DNA of 64,000 nt from Massospora cicadina. Taxonomy: Eukaryota; Entomophthoromycota; Entomophthoromycetes; Entomophthorales; Entomophthoraceae. Shown here piece by piece: positions 44,841 to 58,100 of this stretch (within the stretch, counting starts at the first letter, position 1; every line of letters starts with the position of its first letter). The translations under genes were made by a program, and so were the position numbers. The DNA lies in the NCBI GenBank assembly GCA_022478985.1, contig JAKSZP010012275.1, positions 1 through 64,000 of the forward strand, written 5' to 3'. The notes below the pieces were generated by a model. The model had not been told where the DNA came from. It ran no database searches and saw only the letters and a list, made by a program, of their open reading frames with translations.

Positions 44841-45690
44841 GACAATTTAGAGATTATTTCCAGCTTTATTTAGATCTGCTTGTCAATCCACTAATTTGCT
44901 TCCCCATCAGAGAACTAACTTGCATGCCAAGTGGCTGCTGTAATAGGGGCTATAGCTTTTAAAATTGATAGTTTTTGTAGCATTAGGGAACTGCAGATTT
45001 TACTACTTCATCACATCCCAGGTGTAAATTCCTCTATGGTAAGAATTTCCTTTTTTGAAATGGCATATACTTCACTAGGACAATAAGGGGTACAGCGCTG
45101 CTTGCATCCTGGGTTGCTTCAGCGGAATTGGGGGTTTCCGCTCATACTTTCAATTTTTGGCACCAGGTTTTGGTATTATGAGAAATCCAATTTGGATCCT
45201 GAAACAATTGTAACTACTCTAGGGTTATAGCCCAATAAGGGGTAATCCAAAACGGGGCTGAACCCTAAAAGAGTAATCAAAAAAATTCACTGGAATTATT
45301 AGTATCTGAATGAACCCAACTACCTTTTCTAAGTTTAGGTCAAGCTATTCCCTTCTTGAGGAGAGAATAGGTGGAGCTCAGCCTCCCAGTAGATAGGGCT
45401 TCCGCTATCCCTGAGGGGAGTGGGTGCCCAGTACTGGAGAACTGGACTTCAAAAGAATTTTTGGGGCAATGTCCATCAGTGCCTTGGCTTTGCTGAGGAC
45501 TTTCCAATTGGCAGTAAATGCAGACTATACCAGAGTGGTAGCCGACTATTCAAGTGGTAGCAGAGAAGCCACCAATGGGTCATGGGCACCCAAACTACAT
45601 TTGAACTAAAGTCTGATGTAATGATTGCAGGGTTGGTAGACAAGTCATTATGGTGCATTCAAACCTGATTACTGATGTCAGACAATTAGA
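44841..45690. other. Interval without recognised gene
   Basis: About 850 bp, mixed composition. The plus-strand frame 45424-45609 is not supported by any similarity in the window. Confidence 0.4.
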
Positions 45691-46393
45691 TGTTCAATTA
45701 GTTGAGAATAATACAAGGGTCAGGTAGTCAAATAAAATTAGCAATTTTAAAGTTTAAGTCTCAATGGAATAGTTTGGATTGGGTTAGGAATTTTACTTTT
45801 AACCCTTGTCAGAATAGGTGAACTGATTTGGAAGCTCAACAATACAATAATTTGTATTTAACGATCCCTCTTAAATGAGAAAACCCTTTTTTATACACCT
45901 GACGGGGGTTCTGAAGGATGAAAATATTTTACCTGCCAATCAAGGACTAGGAAATTATATAATCAGCCAAAAATGTAAAACAATTTCGAGATGGCTGATT
46001 GAATAAAATACATTAAGTCATTACCACATTGATTCATCATACTGGCGGTTGACCAAACCCCTAAAATTAAGACCTATTGGGGTGATTAGATTTTTGAGAA
46101 TTCTGATAGGTAAATTGTCATTTAGCCAAAACTGAGCTACCCTTTGCCTGTCATGAATTTTCTTGCTTATCCATTTCTAGCCTCCAAGTACCATAAATAC
46201 TGGGAGGCATTATCTTAATAAAATATTGATTACTGTGACCATTCTAATTGTTAAAATTAGAATAATTTGTGGTCTACTTTTTAACCTTAAATTCTTGAAC
46301 AGCTGCTGAGAGCTTTAGCACTCCTGCATCTATTGTATTTCTAAGATCCTGCAACTAAGCACCTGCGAGCAACAGATTACTAGGATTACAAAA
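45691..46393 (+). repeat. 5' LTR of RetD
   Basis: Starts TGTTCAATTAGTTGAG. It aligns with 51197-51540 and 52115-52532, for example 'GAATAGTTTGGA', 'CACCTG..GGGTGTTCTG' and 'GCACCTGC.AGCAACA.ATT'. A TATA-like TTTTTTATACACC lies near 45888. Confidence 0.75.
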
Positions 46394-46403
46394 AGTGGTG
46401 CTC

Positions 46404-47510
46404 ACTAAAGGGGTCCCTGTACACCACAATCTACTAATCACAAAGAAGATAAAGGATGCTCCTGTCGCTAGCATAACTGGAAGGATAAGAAATGGGATGG
46501 CCCTCCTACCATCACCTTTAAGATGAACAAAAAAGCCTCTTTTAAACAATGACTAGCCAAAGCTTTGCCATGCATTGAGGAGCTTGAATGGAGTCCCTCT
46601 CACAAATCTCACAGGTCTGCTCCTGTTGTCCATGCCCTCACTAGAAGTGACATAGTCCCCTTTAACCCCTCATATAAGGACAAGTTTACCTCAGGTGATG
46701 GTAGCATAGCCTCGTTTCTATATGTCTATGTATATGCCATGGAAGGGGCGACCAATTACCAGAAAGTCAAGTACATCCTCTCTTGCCTAAGTTTCATGGC
46801 TCAAGAAGTAATGGTTCCTCATATGGACACCATTAAAATCTGGGATTAGGTTAAAAAGCGCTTATTGATTAGTTTGGCTTAAAAAGTTTATGCATGAAAA
46901 AACAGGCCTTTATGTGCATTAGCATGCAAGAGGGAGAATAAGTTGTTACCTTTGCTGATTATTTCTACAACGAAGACCAGACGCTGTTAACCTCTAAAAT
47001 GTTAACTCTTGATGACGTCGTTGCTACCATTATGACCAGGGTGGTTTAACACCCTTCCTTGGCGATGCATATTGTTTGAGTGAAATGCTACTTCTGGAAT
47101 GTTTGCGATATAAAGGAGGCTTTTCTAGATTTTGCCAATTTTCATAGCCTGGAACTACCCAAGAGTTTTGTGTTAGAACCCTGATTTTTGACTATTAATG
47201 ATCAGAATCCAAAGCAAGCTGAGCTCTCCAAGTGCACCTACTGCAACCAGGTAGGGTATGTTGACAATATGTGTTGAAAGAAGAGAACGACACTGAAAGA
47301 GCAGGGAAAAGACTTGTTGGCGTAAGTATAGGCACCTCTATTGCTAAAACATCTGATGCACCTGACTTCGCCCCCTCTTACAATGCTCATCTGACTTATA
47401 TAGATAACTCCTCTGATGAAGAATCTGAATGGAGTTATGAAGACGTTAGATATTATGTCTTAGAAGCACCAGCTGAAGTTGAGAATCCAGAATAGTCGAA
47501 CCCTGAAGGA
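46404..47510 (+). pseudogene. RetD gag
   Basis: 46565-46849 ('AMEGATNYQKVKYILSCLSF', 'AQEVMVPHMDTIKIWD') matches RetE gag. The knuckle region at 47233-47274 reads CTYCNQVGYVDNMC, where the zinc-ligand His is replaced by Tyr, followed at once by a stop. 47271-47495 is an acidic linker. Several stops interrupt the frame. Confidence 0.7.
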
Positions 47511-47779
47511 GTAAATAAAGCCATGATAAACGATGAAACTTATCTTAGCCAAGTTCTGGGGTGTCCTGAGGTTATTGATGCCGCTAGTGATGCCAAACAG
47601 TTTTATTGCCCTGTTGATCTGACCTATTCAACATGTTAATACTTTGAAATTCATTAAAGAGAGATATCTTGAGACAGCACAAAAACTTGTCTCAATTTCC
47701 ATCTAAAAGTGGTTCAAACTCTCCCCTTAACTTTGGTGGAAACTATAACAAAGGTAGAGATCATCTTACAAAAGGTACA

Positions 47780-48040
47780 ATTTATGGCCATCCTTGAAAC
47801 TGGTTCCCCAATCAATGTTATCTCCTAAAAGCTTCTCAAGAAGATTATGTTGGCGCCCAACTTGGAATACTTCCAAGGGTAGGGAAATGTGGGTCCAAAC
47901 ATTACTCGCGCTATTGGGGCATAGTCCTCTTTACCCATAAGAATTGATAAGCTTATCCTGTTGGCATACACAGTGACCTTGGATAAGAATAATTACGATA
48001 TGCTTATTGGCACTCAATTTATGCTTTAGTATGATGGAAT
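47780..48040 (+). pseudogene. RetD protease remnant
   Basis: 'MAILETGSPINVIS' at 47784-47825 corresponds to DTGSP. The catalytic Asp is Glu (47796-47798). 'YDMLIGTQFML' follows near 47997, the usual C-terminal block. Confidence 0.65.
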
Positions 48041-48599
48041 CAATAACATAAAACAGGTTATCTCTCCCTGCTCAATTATGAGGTTGCTATGATTTAAGAA
48101 ATAAAGATCCCTGCAAGAAAGAATAACTTGCCTTGTTGAGTACCCTTCCTCTGCATTATCTTTGCACATCACAACGTCTGGACAGAATACAAAAAATCCT
48201 GATTTGGTGGACGCTTTATAGGGCATCCTTTTTATGCCTCAGTGAGATAGTAATCATGTCTGGTGAACAAAGAATTATTGACCTTAATATAACTTTACAG
48301 AGCCCCCAAAACTGCTTATTAAGCCTAACAAGAATTTATGATGTAAGTCCCTTAGAACCTCAAGTATTCCCTGGTATACTAGACACCGCCACCAGCAACC
48401 TATCAATATTTTATTGGGGAATCTTACTAATAAGGACATTATTGTTAAAAACATCAGTAGATAGGGAAAGACCTGCTGAATAATTGAGGATATTGAAAAC
48501 TTCACTTTATTGGTTTTATATTAGATATGGGCCTGCCTAATGACAAATCGTTATGCACAGTGCCTATCAATAATATATCAGATGTACTAATTCCAGACA

Positions 48600-49900
48600 A
48601 GCTTAAAAGTTCACTCCTTATTAGATGCCTATAGTGATATTTTTACCAAATCTGATACAGATTATGGGCACATGAATTATTGGAGCCACACAGGTGATTT
48701 TGGTGGTACCAGTCCTCTCCTCTCTAAACATTATCATAAATCAAAGGTCAAATAGCAACAAATGAGTACAGAGCTCAAACAGTTGCTAGACGCTAGATTA
48801 CTAATATTTTCCCAAAGCCTTTGGGCGTCTCCTCTCTTTCTTATTGAAAAGAAAACGGAGGCCATTGGGTATTTATGGACTACCAAAAAGTGAAAAACCT
48901 CATGAAGAAATAGCTATTTTATCCCTCACATTGATGACGCTCTTGCACAACTCTCTGGCTCCAAATCCTTTTCTTATATGGACTTGGCCAGCGGATACTG
49001 GCAGGTAGATCTTTACCTATAAGATCAGGAAAACATGCTCTCATTTATAGTGAAGGCCTATTTCAGCCCACTCGACTAACTCAGGGGTTGTGTGATGTAC
49101 CCACATTGTTCCAACGAGCATTGGATCTTATCCTACAGGATCCAAACTAAGTTATGTTATGGTCTATATCAATGATATCATGGTTTTTTCTAAAACTTTT
49201 AACAAACATCTTATTTAACTAAAAGAAGTTTTTCAACGCCTTTGTGAGTCTAAAATTGAGTTAAAACCATCAAAATGAACTTTTTTCCAAAAAAAATAAG
49301 ATTTTCTTGGACATGCTATCTCATAAGAAGGAATTTAACCCTTAAAAGATAATTTTAAAGCTATATCAATAATGCCTCTACCTCAAAACCTATGAGAAAT
49401 CCAAATATTCTAGGTATAATGGGTTATTGCCATCAAATCATCCCAAAAGTTTTCCCAGCTCAGTGAGCCTCTCAATCAATTATTGGCTAAGAGCACTCCT
49501 TTCTATTTTGGTTCAAAACAAAAGGCCGCGTTTGGGATTCTAAAAAAATTGCTATAAGAACGTCCTATCTTATGCCATCCAGACTATGTTAAACCTTTAA
49601 TTTTGTTTACTGACGCCTCTAATTACGCCGTTGGAGCCATCTTGGATCAATTAATTGAGAACAGTGTAGTTCATTAATTTCATGCTTCATCAAGGGCTTT
49701 CAAAAGCTGAAAGCAACTATAGTATCACAGAAAAGGAGTATCTTGCTTTCTGTAAAGCACTATCATCCTTTTATATGGAACTTCATTTACTGTGGTTAAT
49801 GACTACGCCTCCCTAAAGTGGTTACAAAAGATGAAGGATCCCGCTGGACGGTTGAATTGTTGGGCCTTAAAGCTCTAACATTATGATGAAGAATGAGCAT
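48600..49900 (+). pseudogene. RetD reverse transcriptase and RNase H
   Basis: 'SLFLIEKKTEAIGYL', 'SYMDLASGYWQVDLYL' (48975-49022) and the catalytic box 'VYINDIMVFSKTFN' (49162-49203), where the first Asp of YxDD is Asn (49171-49173). RNase H: 'LFTDASNYAVGAILDQL' near 49605-49655. Stop codons and frameshifts occur roughly every 100-200 bp. Confidence 0.72.
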
Positions 49901-50049
49901 AAAGCTGGAACTCGCCATATAAATGTTAATGGATTGACTTGACTGCCTGTCATTCACTTCAATAATAGTGAAGTGGAGAGATTACATGACCTCCTTATGA
50001 TCCCTGATGCCTGGGACAACGAGGATGAAGAATTTAAGTAAATGTTAGT

Positions 50050-51000
50050 GTGACACTCCTGCATTACCAAGGTGGAGAGCGGAGTTTATACAAAAAGGTA
50101 GATCCAAATTGGCTGTCCTATCTTTGGCTTTTGGAGAGAGCACCTGCTATCCTGGAGGCTCACTCTACCCTTGATCATGGCGGAGTGTGGAAAACCTATG
50201 AGTGGGTTAGAGATTAGTACTAAAGATAGGTAAAAGGGAATCCATTATTAAAGCCCTGGATGCCTGCCTAACCTGCAAGAAGCAATATGATCTCAAAACC
50301 AAATATCAATATCAACCTACTGCCCCTCAACAACCATTACATACAATAAGCCTATATGTGGAAGGTCCCCTACCTCAGACTACCGGTGGGAATCTCTACA
50401 TACTAGTAGTTTTTGTTCACTTTACTAAATGGATTAAAGCTGTGGCTCTCCATAATTAAACGGCCAAGGCTATAACAACTTTCCTTCATCAGCATATTTT
50501 TACCACCATGGTTGTACACAGGTTCTACTCTGTGATAACAGGAAAAATTTTACCTCCAGAGTGGTCAAGATTCTGGCTACCTCCATGGGAGCACAACAGA
50601 TTTTCTTGGACCCTTACAACCCTTCTACAAATGGTACCATAGAAAGAGAAAATGGAACCTTGTTATTCATACTACAAAAAATGGCCACTTCAGACCCTCT
50701 ACATTGGAATTAGTTCCTGCCTAGTGCCCTTATGACTTATCGTTTCAGTTATCACTCAATACTTATAATGTCTTCTTTCTGCACTTTATATGGTCAAGAA
50801 CCTGGGGTACCCGCTCTCTTAGCTAAAGATGTCTTTTCTGATAGGACTGATGATACTGACAAGGCCATGAGGATATTGGCCTACACATCATTCAGTTACA
50901 ATATGATGCCATGACCAACTTTGCTAACACCGTCACTAAAGAGGTCTGAGCAGCTAATGAGCTTAGACCACCTCTACCCTCTTTTTAAATATCAGACTTG
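50050..51000 (+). pseudogene. RetD integrase
   Basis: 'HSTLDHGGVWKTYEW' and 'CLTCKKQYD' (50160-50295) form the HHCC zinc domain. 'LYILVVFVHFTKWIKAVAL' (50395-50450) is the core near the first catalytic residue. 'TMVVQVLLCDNRKNF' corresponds to the second. 50732-50914 is the C-terminal part of the core ('MTYRFSYHSILIMSSFCTLY'). Frameshifts separate the blocks. Confidence 0.68.
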
Positions 51001-51196
51001 GTTTTATACTACCATAACGCATCACTCTTAAAAGTGAGAAGCTTGGGTCCATTTGGGAAAGACCTTTTGTTATTACCTATAAGAGGGGTGGTGAATATTC
51101 CATCAAATCTCTTGCTTCTGGAGCTACTATCAACCAAGTACATGGGCATTTTCTATGCCCTTATTCTTCCCCCCCAATACTTTTTGAAAGGAGTAA

Positions 51197-52532
51197 TGTT
51201 TAATAATTGAATGAATAACTAAATAGTAAAAATGTTTTAATGTCATATATCTCCAAAAAAATTAGTAATTCCCCCTTAAATATTGGCAGAATAGTTTGGA
51301 CTGTAGTAATGATATCACTCCTAGCCCTTGGCCAAATAACTTGGATGTTATATATATGGTTTTCCAAACCCCACGGTGTAATAGGTGGACTGATGTGGAA
51401 GTTCATCCATGCACTAGCTTTAATTTAGTGCAACTTCCTAAGATAAAACAACACCCTTTTATAGACCTGAAGGGTGTTCTGGGGATAAAAATATTTTATC
51501 CACCAATCAACAATCGGGTATCTGGTAATCAGCTGATATGAAATTATTTTCTTTTTTAGCACTAGTGGTGCCCAACCTAAAAGGGGGAGCCGCCATGCAT
51601 CTTTATTTGCAAATGGGATAAATAAAGGGATTATTATAATAAAAAATTCCTAATATGGCGCCTCAGCTGATAGCCTAGAAAGCCATATCAGAAGGTGAAG
51701 AAGCTTAGGGAAACTTTTGTCTGGCGCCCGCTTTAGCTGGCAGACAGCATTGGGGTGGGAGCATCAGTGACATGTGGCATAAGGAAGTATAATTGTGGGT
51801 TTTCTTCATTAATGAGGCCGGTGGTGTCCATTGCCTCAACGTATTGAGCAAGTTGATGCTCAGCTTTAGTGATGAGAGCAGGCACAAAAGTAAGTGACTT
51901 GATGCACCTGTGGGTTTCAGGATAATTGGGGTCAAAAAGAGAGGTTTTTAATGCATCGATACAGGTGCAGCCCACACCAAAAGCCAGCTCCTAAATCTCA
52001 TACTTCGCCTCTTCCTCAAAATCATGAGAGAAATTTGGGATAAGAATACCTTTAACCAGGGGTTCCATTGCCCATGGAGTTGCTGGTGGAGTAGGGTGTT
52101 GAAATGAAATTATTCTCAAAAACCTGATTAATCAAATATATTTAATCATTATAACAAGGATTTATCATACTTGCTGTCAACCCAACACCCAAAAATAAAG
52201 CCCTGATGAGGCAAAAAGATTTTTGGGAGTTCTTATAGGTTAAATTGTCATTTATCCAAATTGAGCTAACCTCCATCTAATCCAAAAAAAACCCTTGCTC
52301 CTCTCATTTTTAGTCTCAGAGTACCATAACTACTGAAAGTATAAATTTAATAAGAGATCACTTTTTATCCTCAATTTTTATATTTATAAGAATATAAAAT
52401 TAAGTTTATTTGTGGTCTATATTTGCCCTTTAAAAAAGTTTACACAGATATCAAGGGTTTGAATACATCTGTGAAAATATTGAGATCTTGGGCTTAGCAC
52501 CTGCAAGCAACATATTGCCAGGATTCCAACAC
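51197..52532 (+). repeat. 3' LTR of RetD, with insert
   Basis: LTR sequence at 51197-51548 and 52115-52532, separated by a foreign block flanked by ATGAAATTATT. Confidence 0.72.
51549..52103 (-). pseudogene. Retrocopy (processed-pseudogene-like) of an unidentified gene
   Basis: This 555-bp block interrupts the RetD LTR and is flanked by the 11-bp direct repeat ATGAAATTATT (51538-51548, 52104-52114). Read on the minus strand it has an open part 51975-51733 ('GCTCIDALKTSLFDPNYPET', 'FVPALITKAEHQLAQYVEAM') preceded by about 20 in-frame codons, and ends in a short A-rich tail (CTAAAAAAGAA). Direct repeats of this length plus a 3' A-rich end fit LINE-mediated insertion of a 5'-truncated mRNA. The source gene was not recognised. 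The sequence ends with a natural-looking stop and a 3' UTR of about 180 bp. Confidence 0.5.
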
Positions 52533-53586
52533 ATCCATTTCACCTACTTTTCTAATTTAGCTTTACTTAGCTATAAAATAATATGCTGTACACGCTTCTC
52601 TTTAGATAATTTTAAATTTTATTCTTGTAAAGCACTGGCTCCTTCCAGTGAGCCATGAATGAATTGGGAAGCAGGGCTCAAGTCAATGACCAAAGGGCAG
52701 ACAAGGTTCCTGAGACTATTCTTCTAGTATGTGTGCTACAGGAGCTGCGGATAAACATCCCTTGAAGAACGGTTGTGAGTATGCTACCCTTAGCAACATG
52801 CCCTGGCTCCCAGACAAGATGTACAGGGAGGCAATAGCCTTCCCAATTTCACTCTCAAAGTCCACCTCCTGTTTGTGTAGCCCAAACATGGGTTTTTTAG
52901 ACTAAATTTATCAATATAAACCTCGGAAGGCAGTAATAAAAATATATAAGACTTAGGAACAGATTTATATGATATATTTAGTTAACTTGATAGAAAAGTT
53001 AACTAAAGAACCTCCCATTCTCAAGTCCCTTTTCTTATAGCTCTCTGCTGCAAGCGTAGATCAAGCTCATTTTTCAAGCTTGATGTTATGTCTTTTGAAA
53101 TATGCCATAAGCAAACCCCACTTGTTTTAGGCCAGATTGAATTCTGTAGTGGCTGAACCACCACACCCAAGAATCGTTCCAATTCTGATTTGAATCCACC
53201 TATAACCTAGAAACCACCCACTTCAAAACCATTTGGTTCAACTCTAGGGCTGACAAAACATTGAATCGCCATCCTTCCCCAGTCTTAGTCTCAACCTGGG
53301 GTCAAGCCAAGACTAATGCTCTCTCAACTCCTCTACCTTCCATACCAGCTTGTCCTGTCTTATCAAAGATCAGTGCAATGTGATGTTGAGGATAAACCTC
53401 AACCGTCACAATACTTAGGTGACATTCCTATAAATCTCTAAATTTTAAATTCACTTATCTCACTTTAAAAAAATATTTTACTCATCATCTGATCTTTATA
53501 TTATAAGCCTTAGTTGAAGATAGCATTTATTGCCACTCTTAGCACTTTCTGTTGTATTTTAGGGTAGGATTAAGCTTGCTGGTGCA
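52533..53586. other. Interval between RetD and LINE copy 2
   Basis: About 1 kb, AT-rich at both ends. Mid part 52650-52900 is GC-richer without a long frame. It contains the left copy of the LINE target duplication (53570-53586). Confidence 0.4.
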
Positions 53587-53682
53587 AAAACTTTTCTTTC
53601 TCGTTGCAAACACTTTTGCAACCCATTCAAATCAAGACTAAATCCAGTTTGATAATCTCATAGAGGGGATTAGTCTGCACCC

Positions 53683-55097
53683 ATGTCTGGGAGCAGTTGG
53701 GCAAGCAAAGCAAGAGGAGCAGGCGGAAGGCCTGCAGCCTCTAATGTTCGAAAACGCCCCAGAGAATCCAGCGGAATAGAAAAAAATTTAAAAAAACTGG
53801 CGGTCACAATTTCCCGGAGATACTCGCGTGGCAAGCACGATGCAACCAGTACATCAATACGCCACATTCCCAGCCACTTTCGTTGGTGGAATTCAGAGTC
53901 TGTGTGTATCTGGACATCCATAAAACGGCCCTATGGGAAAAATTTTGTGAAGATGTACACAAAATTTTCCCGACCGCGGTGTATGTTGCACCTCACTCCA
54001 TGTCGTGCAGTTGGCTGGACCTAGGTTTTGAAAGCAAAATAGCAGCAGACGAGGCTGCAGCAGTGCGCATAGTGGTCAACCTCCCTGAAGGGCAATGGGT
54101 TGTCAAAACTAAATGCACCAGATGGACAAAATTGAACCAAATTTTCCTCACATTTGACTTTTGCCTACTACGGTAAAACGTGACATTTTGGAGCAACACC
54201 TGAAAGATGGTCTCGCCATATATGGCGAAATACAATCTTTTGAAATGCAATGTTTCACGCTGATGCCACACCTGTGCACCGGCAAAGCTATCGCAGTTCT
54301 GACCCCATCTGAGGAGATCGTGAAGGACCTAACCCAGATCTTGCACTCCACCTTTATTGACATCGCAGGGCACACCACCCACCCATTCCGGGTAACCGTG
54401 GACAGCGCGCCGCCCATTTGCACCCACTGTGATGCGTTCAGCCATAAGGCATATGCGTGCCCCATTAAAAAGGGCGTTACATTCCAAGAGCACCCCTTGG
54501 CGGCCATGGCCAGCGGAGAGGCGCACTATGAACCAACCGCAAGCACCAAAGAGGGCCTTCCCGTGGGGAGCACAAGGCTGCTACCTATTGGTAAAGCCCA
54601 TCTCCCCGCAGGAGCGGAAGAAGGCCAAGCAGGCCCATAGGACTTTGGCCAAGGAAGCAGCCAAGGTCACCACCACTATCCCATACTCACAACACCAGGA
54701 GGACATGGAGACCTTCGCGGCAGAAGCAACTCGGGAATCCATCACCCAATCAAATTGGGAGGCCCAAGCCAAACAGGCCACTCAATCTGAGGATCTGATG
54801 GGAGATTTGATCTCACCCAATCGCTGCACCCAAGCCCCAGTTGAAACTGACTTGGGACCTATCCCAACTGAAAAAAAAAATTTTGCCCCACTCGACAGTG
54901 CACCAAACTTATCCGCACCGCAAAAAATTCGTCCGACGTCGGGAAAACAAAAAGCAAAGGCCAAAGCCAACGCGACTCTTTCCGCAAAAATTAACAAAAA
55001 CCCCAATAGCGTTGCTGCTAATACCCGCGCTGCTGTGAAAGCCCGTGGGGACCTGGAAGAGGCTGGTGGGCCAGGGGGCCCACTCCCTCGCACCTAA
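53683..55097 (+). pseudogene. LINE copy 2 ORF1
   Basis: ATG 53683. 'MSGSSWASKARGAGGRPAAS' then 'VRKRPRESSGIEKNLKKLAV'; this copy keeps CGA where copy 1 has a stop. A frame change occurs near 53850-53890 and another near 54165. The knuckle CTHCDAFSHKAYAC is at about 54419-54460, in frame with the RRM-like part (54161-54640). The C-terminus (54429-55097 frame) is Lys/Ala rich and ends at TAA 55095-55097. The basic tail and knuckle fit RNA binding. Confidence 0.82.
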
Positions 55098-55103
55098 GGT
55101 GCG

Positions 55104-58100
55104 ATGGGGGAAACCTTCACTCTAGGGATGCTGAATATCGCTGGACTCAAGGCCTCCCCGTCTCGGGCTAGGAAACTGAGTTTTTTACAAAATAATTTAC
55201 CTGTGGATATCCTGGCCATCCAGGAAACCCACTGTCCATGAGGTTCTGAGGATGCTTGGAAAACAATGCTCCTACCATCCCTATCCTTTGGTCAAAGCAC
55301 TGTGGGGTGCTAATTTGGAAAAACAATTTTTTCAAATTTATATCTTCAGAAACATTCCTAAATGACTGAGTGCTCGTTGTCACCTTCTCTTGGGCTGATG
55401 TTGCACACACAATTATCAACATTTATGCCCCAAACGGTGCACAAGAGCGTCAGGAATTTTTCTTGTTGGTCAAATCCCTCCCGCTACCCCCCAATTCTTT
55501 CCTAATCAGTGACATGAACTGTTGGCTAACCTCACCAACGGACCGGTGGCCACCCTCACCCCACGCCCCACAGGGTCACGTAGAACTACGCGTTCTAAAA
55601 GCCACCCTTGGGTTAATGGATGCACTGCTGTGACATGCCCCACTGCTCGAAAACATGACGCATCCCCACATCCACAACAGCCAATTAAGGTCCATGACCC
55701 GCATTGACCTTATTCTAGCGCCGGCGAAATTCCAACCCCACATCTCCCACTTCAAAACAACAAAAATAGAATTCTCTGACCACCAACTGGTCTCGATAAC
55801 ATACCACTTACCCGTCACAGTTGCAAAGGCCCCACATTGGTGCAAAATCTGCCCCCCAGAGCTTGCGTTGCCAGGATTTTCCATGTGGGTGGAAGAGGCA
55901 ACTTTGGCAAAATCATTTGTTGCACCGTTTTGTGTGGACCCCATTTCCACATGGGCAACTTTCAAAAAAGACACCATCCGCCACTATCGCCATCTCTCAT
56001 CCAGACGCTCATGAGCCACATTGGCAGTTATATTGCGCATGCTGGCAGAATTGGCCCACTTGGAGTCCAACATTCCAGCCTCAGGATATAGCCCTGCATG
56101 GGGCCAGAAGTGGGTGGAGGCAGCAGCACACCTCAACACACTTGAAAGGCAACACAAACATTGGGTTTGTGTCCAATACAGGGCCACACGCATCACTAAA
56201 GGCGACAAGTGCACCACATACTGCTTCAAAAATTTTTTGCACCATGCCAGAGCGTGGCCTGCACACAGGTACAAAGATCGGATAATTCTATCATGGACAC
56301 ACTGGCCGAAGTGGCAATCAAAACGCAAAGATATTACTCCGAGTTATACCAAGCCGAACCAATTCAGCCAGCTGAAATGGCGGAATTTCTCGACAGAGCT
56401 CATATCCGCACCATTTTCTGATACCTGGAAATAATGAATTTAATTACTCTGAACATATTATGGACTACCATTCACGGTGCGCCAAACCAAAAATGCCCAG
56501 GCCCAGATGGCATTCCATATGAGTTCTACAAAAAATATTTTTAAATACATATCCCCATTGCTGCTAGCCTCACTCAACCAAAGCCTGTTGGAAACGCACC
56601 TCCTACCAGGAGGACATGAGGCTTTTACAGTCACACTCTTCAAGAAAGGGGATAGGCTAGACTTAGCCAACTGGCGCCCCATTTCTCTAACAAACACAGA
56701 CACCAAAATTTTAACAAAAATCATGGCTAACCGTTAGGGACTGTAGCATCTGCCACCATCTCTCCAGAACAATTTGGTTTCATCCCCAGAAGGTCGATTT
56801 GGGATAACGTGCACTCTGTGGCTAATGTGTGTCAGTCCACAGCCTCTGGGGCACTTGTATTCTTGGACCAACAAAAGGCCTATGATAGAGTAAACTGGGA
56901 ATACCTTAGGGCCTGCCTCCAACAATTCCGCCTACCTCCCCGCTTCATTAACTGGGTGATGCTGCTCACGGAATCTGCAACAATGGCTGTGCGCGGCCCA
57001 GGTTTCCTAACGGATGTAGTCCATCCTCAAAGGGGCCTGCGACAAGGGGACCCCCTGAGCCCACTCTTATACAACTTCAGCCTTGACCCACTACTGCGAA
57101 ATGTGAATGCCCAACTCACTGGGGTCCATGTGCCAGGCCAAACCCCAGTCAAGATGATGGCATTTGCAGATGATTGCGTGGTGGGGGTGTCTAATAATAA
57201 AGATGCACGCGCGCTTGAAGCCCTCATCCAGGAATATTCCCGGGTAAGCAACGCGGCACTGAACGCCTCCAAAACTGAAATCATCCTCCTTGGTCAGTTT
57301 CAGAACTGCTGGGCCCCAGCAAGTAGTTCCCAACCCAGCCCAGCTGCTCGCTCAAGTCCACGCCTTACTAACTCAAAACACACCGCTCCACTGGTGCTCC
57401 CCTTTGTGCCGCGACCTACCATAGGACTGGTACGCCATCTGGGCGTGTGGTTGGAGGCAGGAGGATATGCGTCAGCAGTAATGGAGGGCCATATACTGGA
57501 CAACGTGACGAAGCGAATCGCCTCTCTCAGAGCCCACCCTACTACCCTCACTGGCAGGGTTGTTCTTGCCAACTCTATGCTCCTATCCAAAGTCTGGTTT
57601 GGAGCCCATGCCATCCCCTTCTCCCCAAGCTTCTTCAAATCCCTGTATGCTTTGCTACAAGGTTGGCTTTGGTCAGGCCGCCCTCCACCAGTATGGCTAG
57701 AGTTCATGTTTGGCCCTCATCATCATGGTGGCATGGGCCTACTTGACTTCAAAGCCCATGCCGCCAAGATCCTAGGCACCTGGATTGCGGCCGTCACTGC
57801 TCCTACACTCCCATCCCAACACTGGTCCCGCGCGGCCCACTCCAACTTCTCCCGAGCCTTGGGCCTCAACAACCCATCAAACCCCCACTCCCTGATGAAA
57901 TACCTTGCATCACACACAACAGCCACAGGTCCTCACGGGACAAAAACCCACTACAAACGAATCCTACTCTCCATGCGAAGCACAGAGTGGAGAATTTGTA
58001 TTAGTGGACATACAACCCAAAGAGGCCGCCCCTCTCCTCAGTTCACACAAGAGGTACAGGGGCTACCCATCCATGATGGCGTGATCCCCATTCGACCCCA

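Larger units (their letters stand above)
45691..52532 (+). mobile_element. RetD: Ty3/gypsy element
   Basis: LTRs lie at 45691-46393 and 51197-52532 (the second enlarged by a 555-bp insert). Primer-binding site TGGTGCTCACTAAAGGGG at 46396-46413. Purine tract GAAAGGAGTAA at 51186-51196. Gene order: gag, protease, RT, RNase H, integrase. It has many stops and is the most decayed element with two LTRs here. The gag resembles RetE. No clear target duplication was seen. Confidence 0.82.

Noticed and set aside
45424..45609. Plus-strand 61-codon frame as a host gene
   Set aside because: Short, no similarity to anything in the window, no supporting signals.
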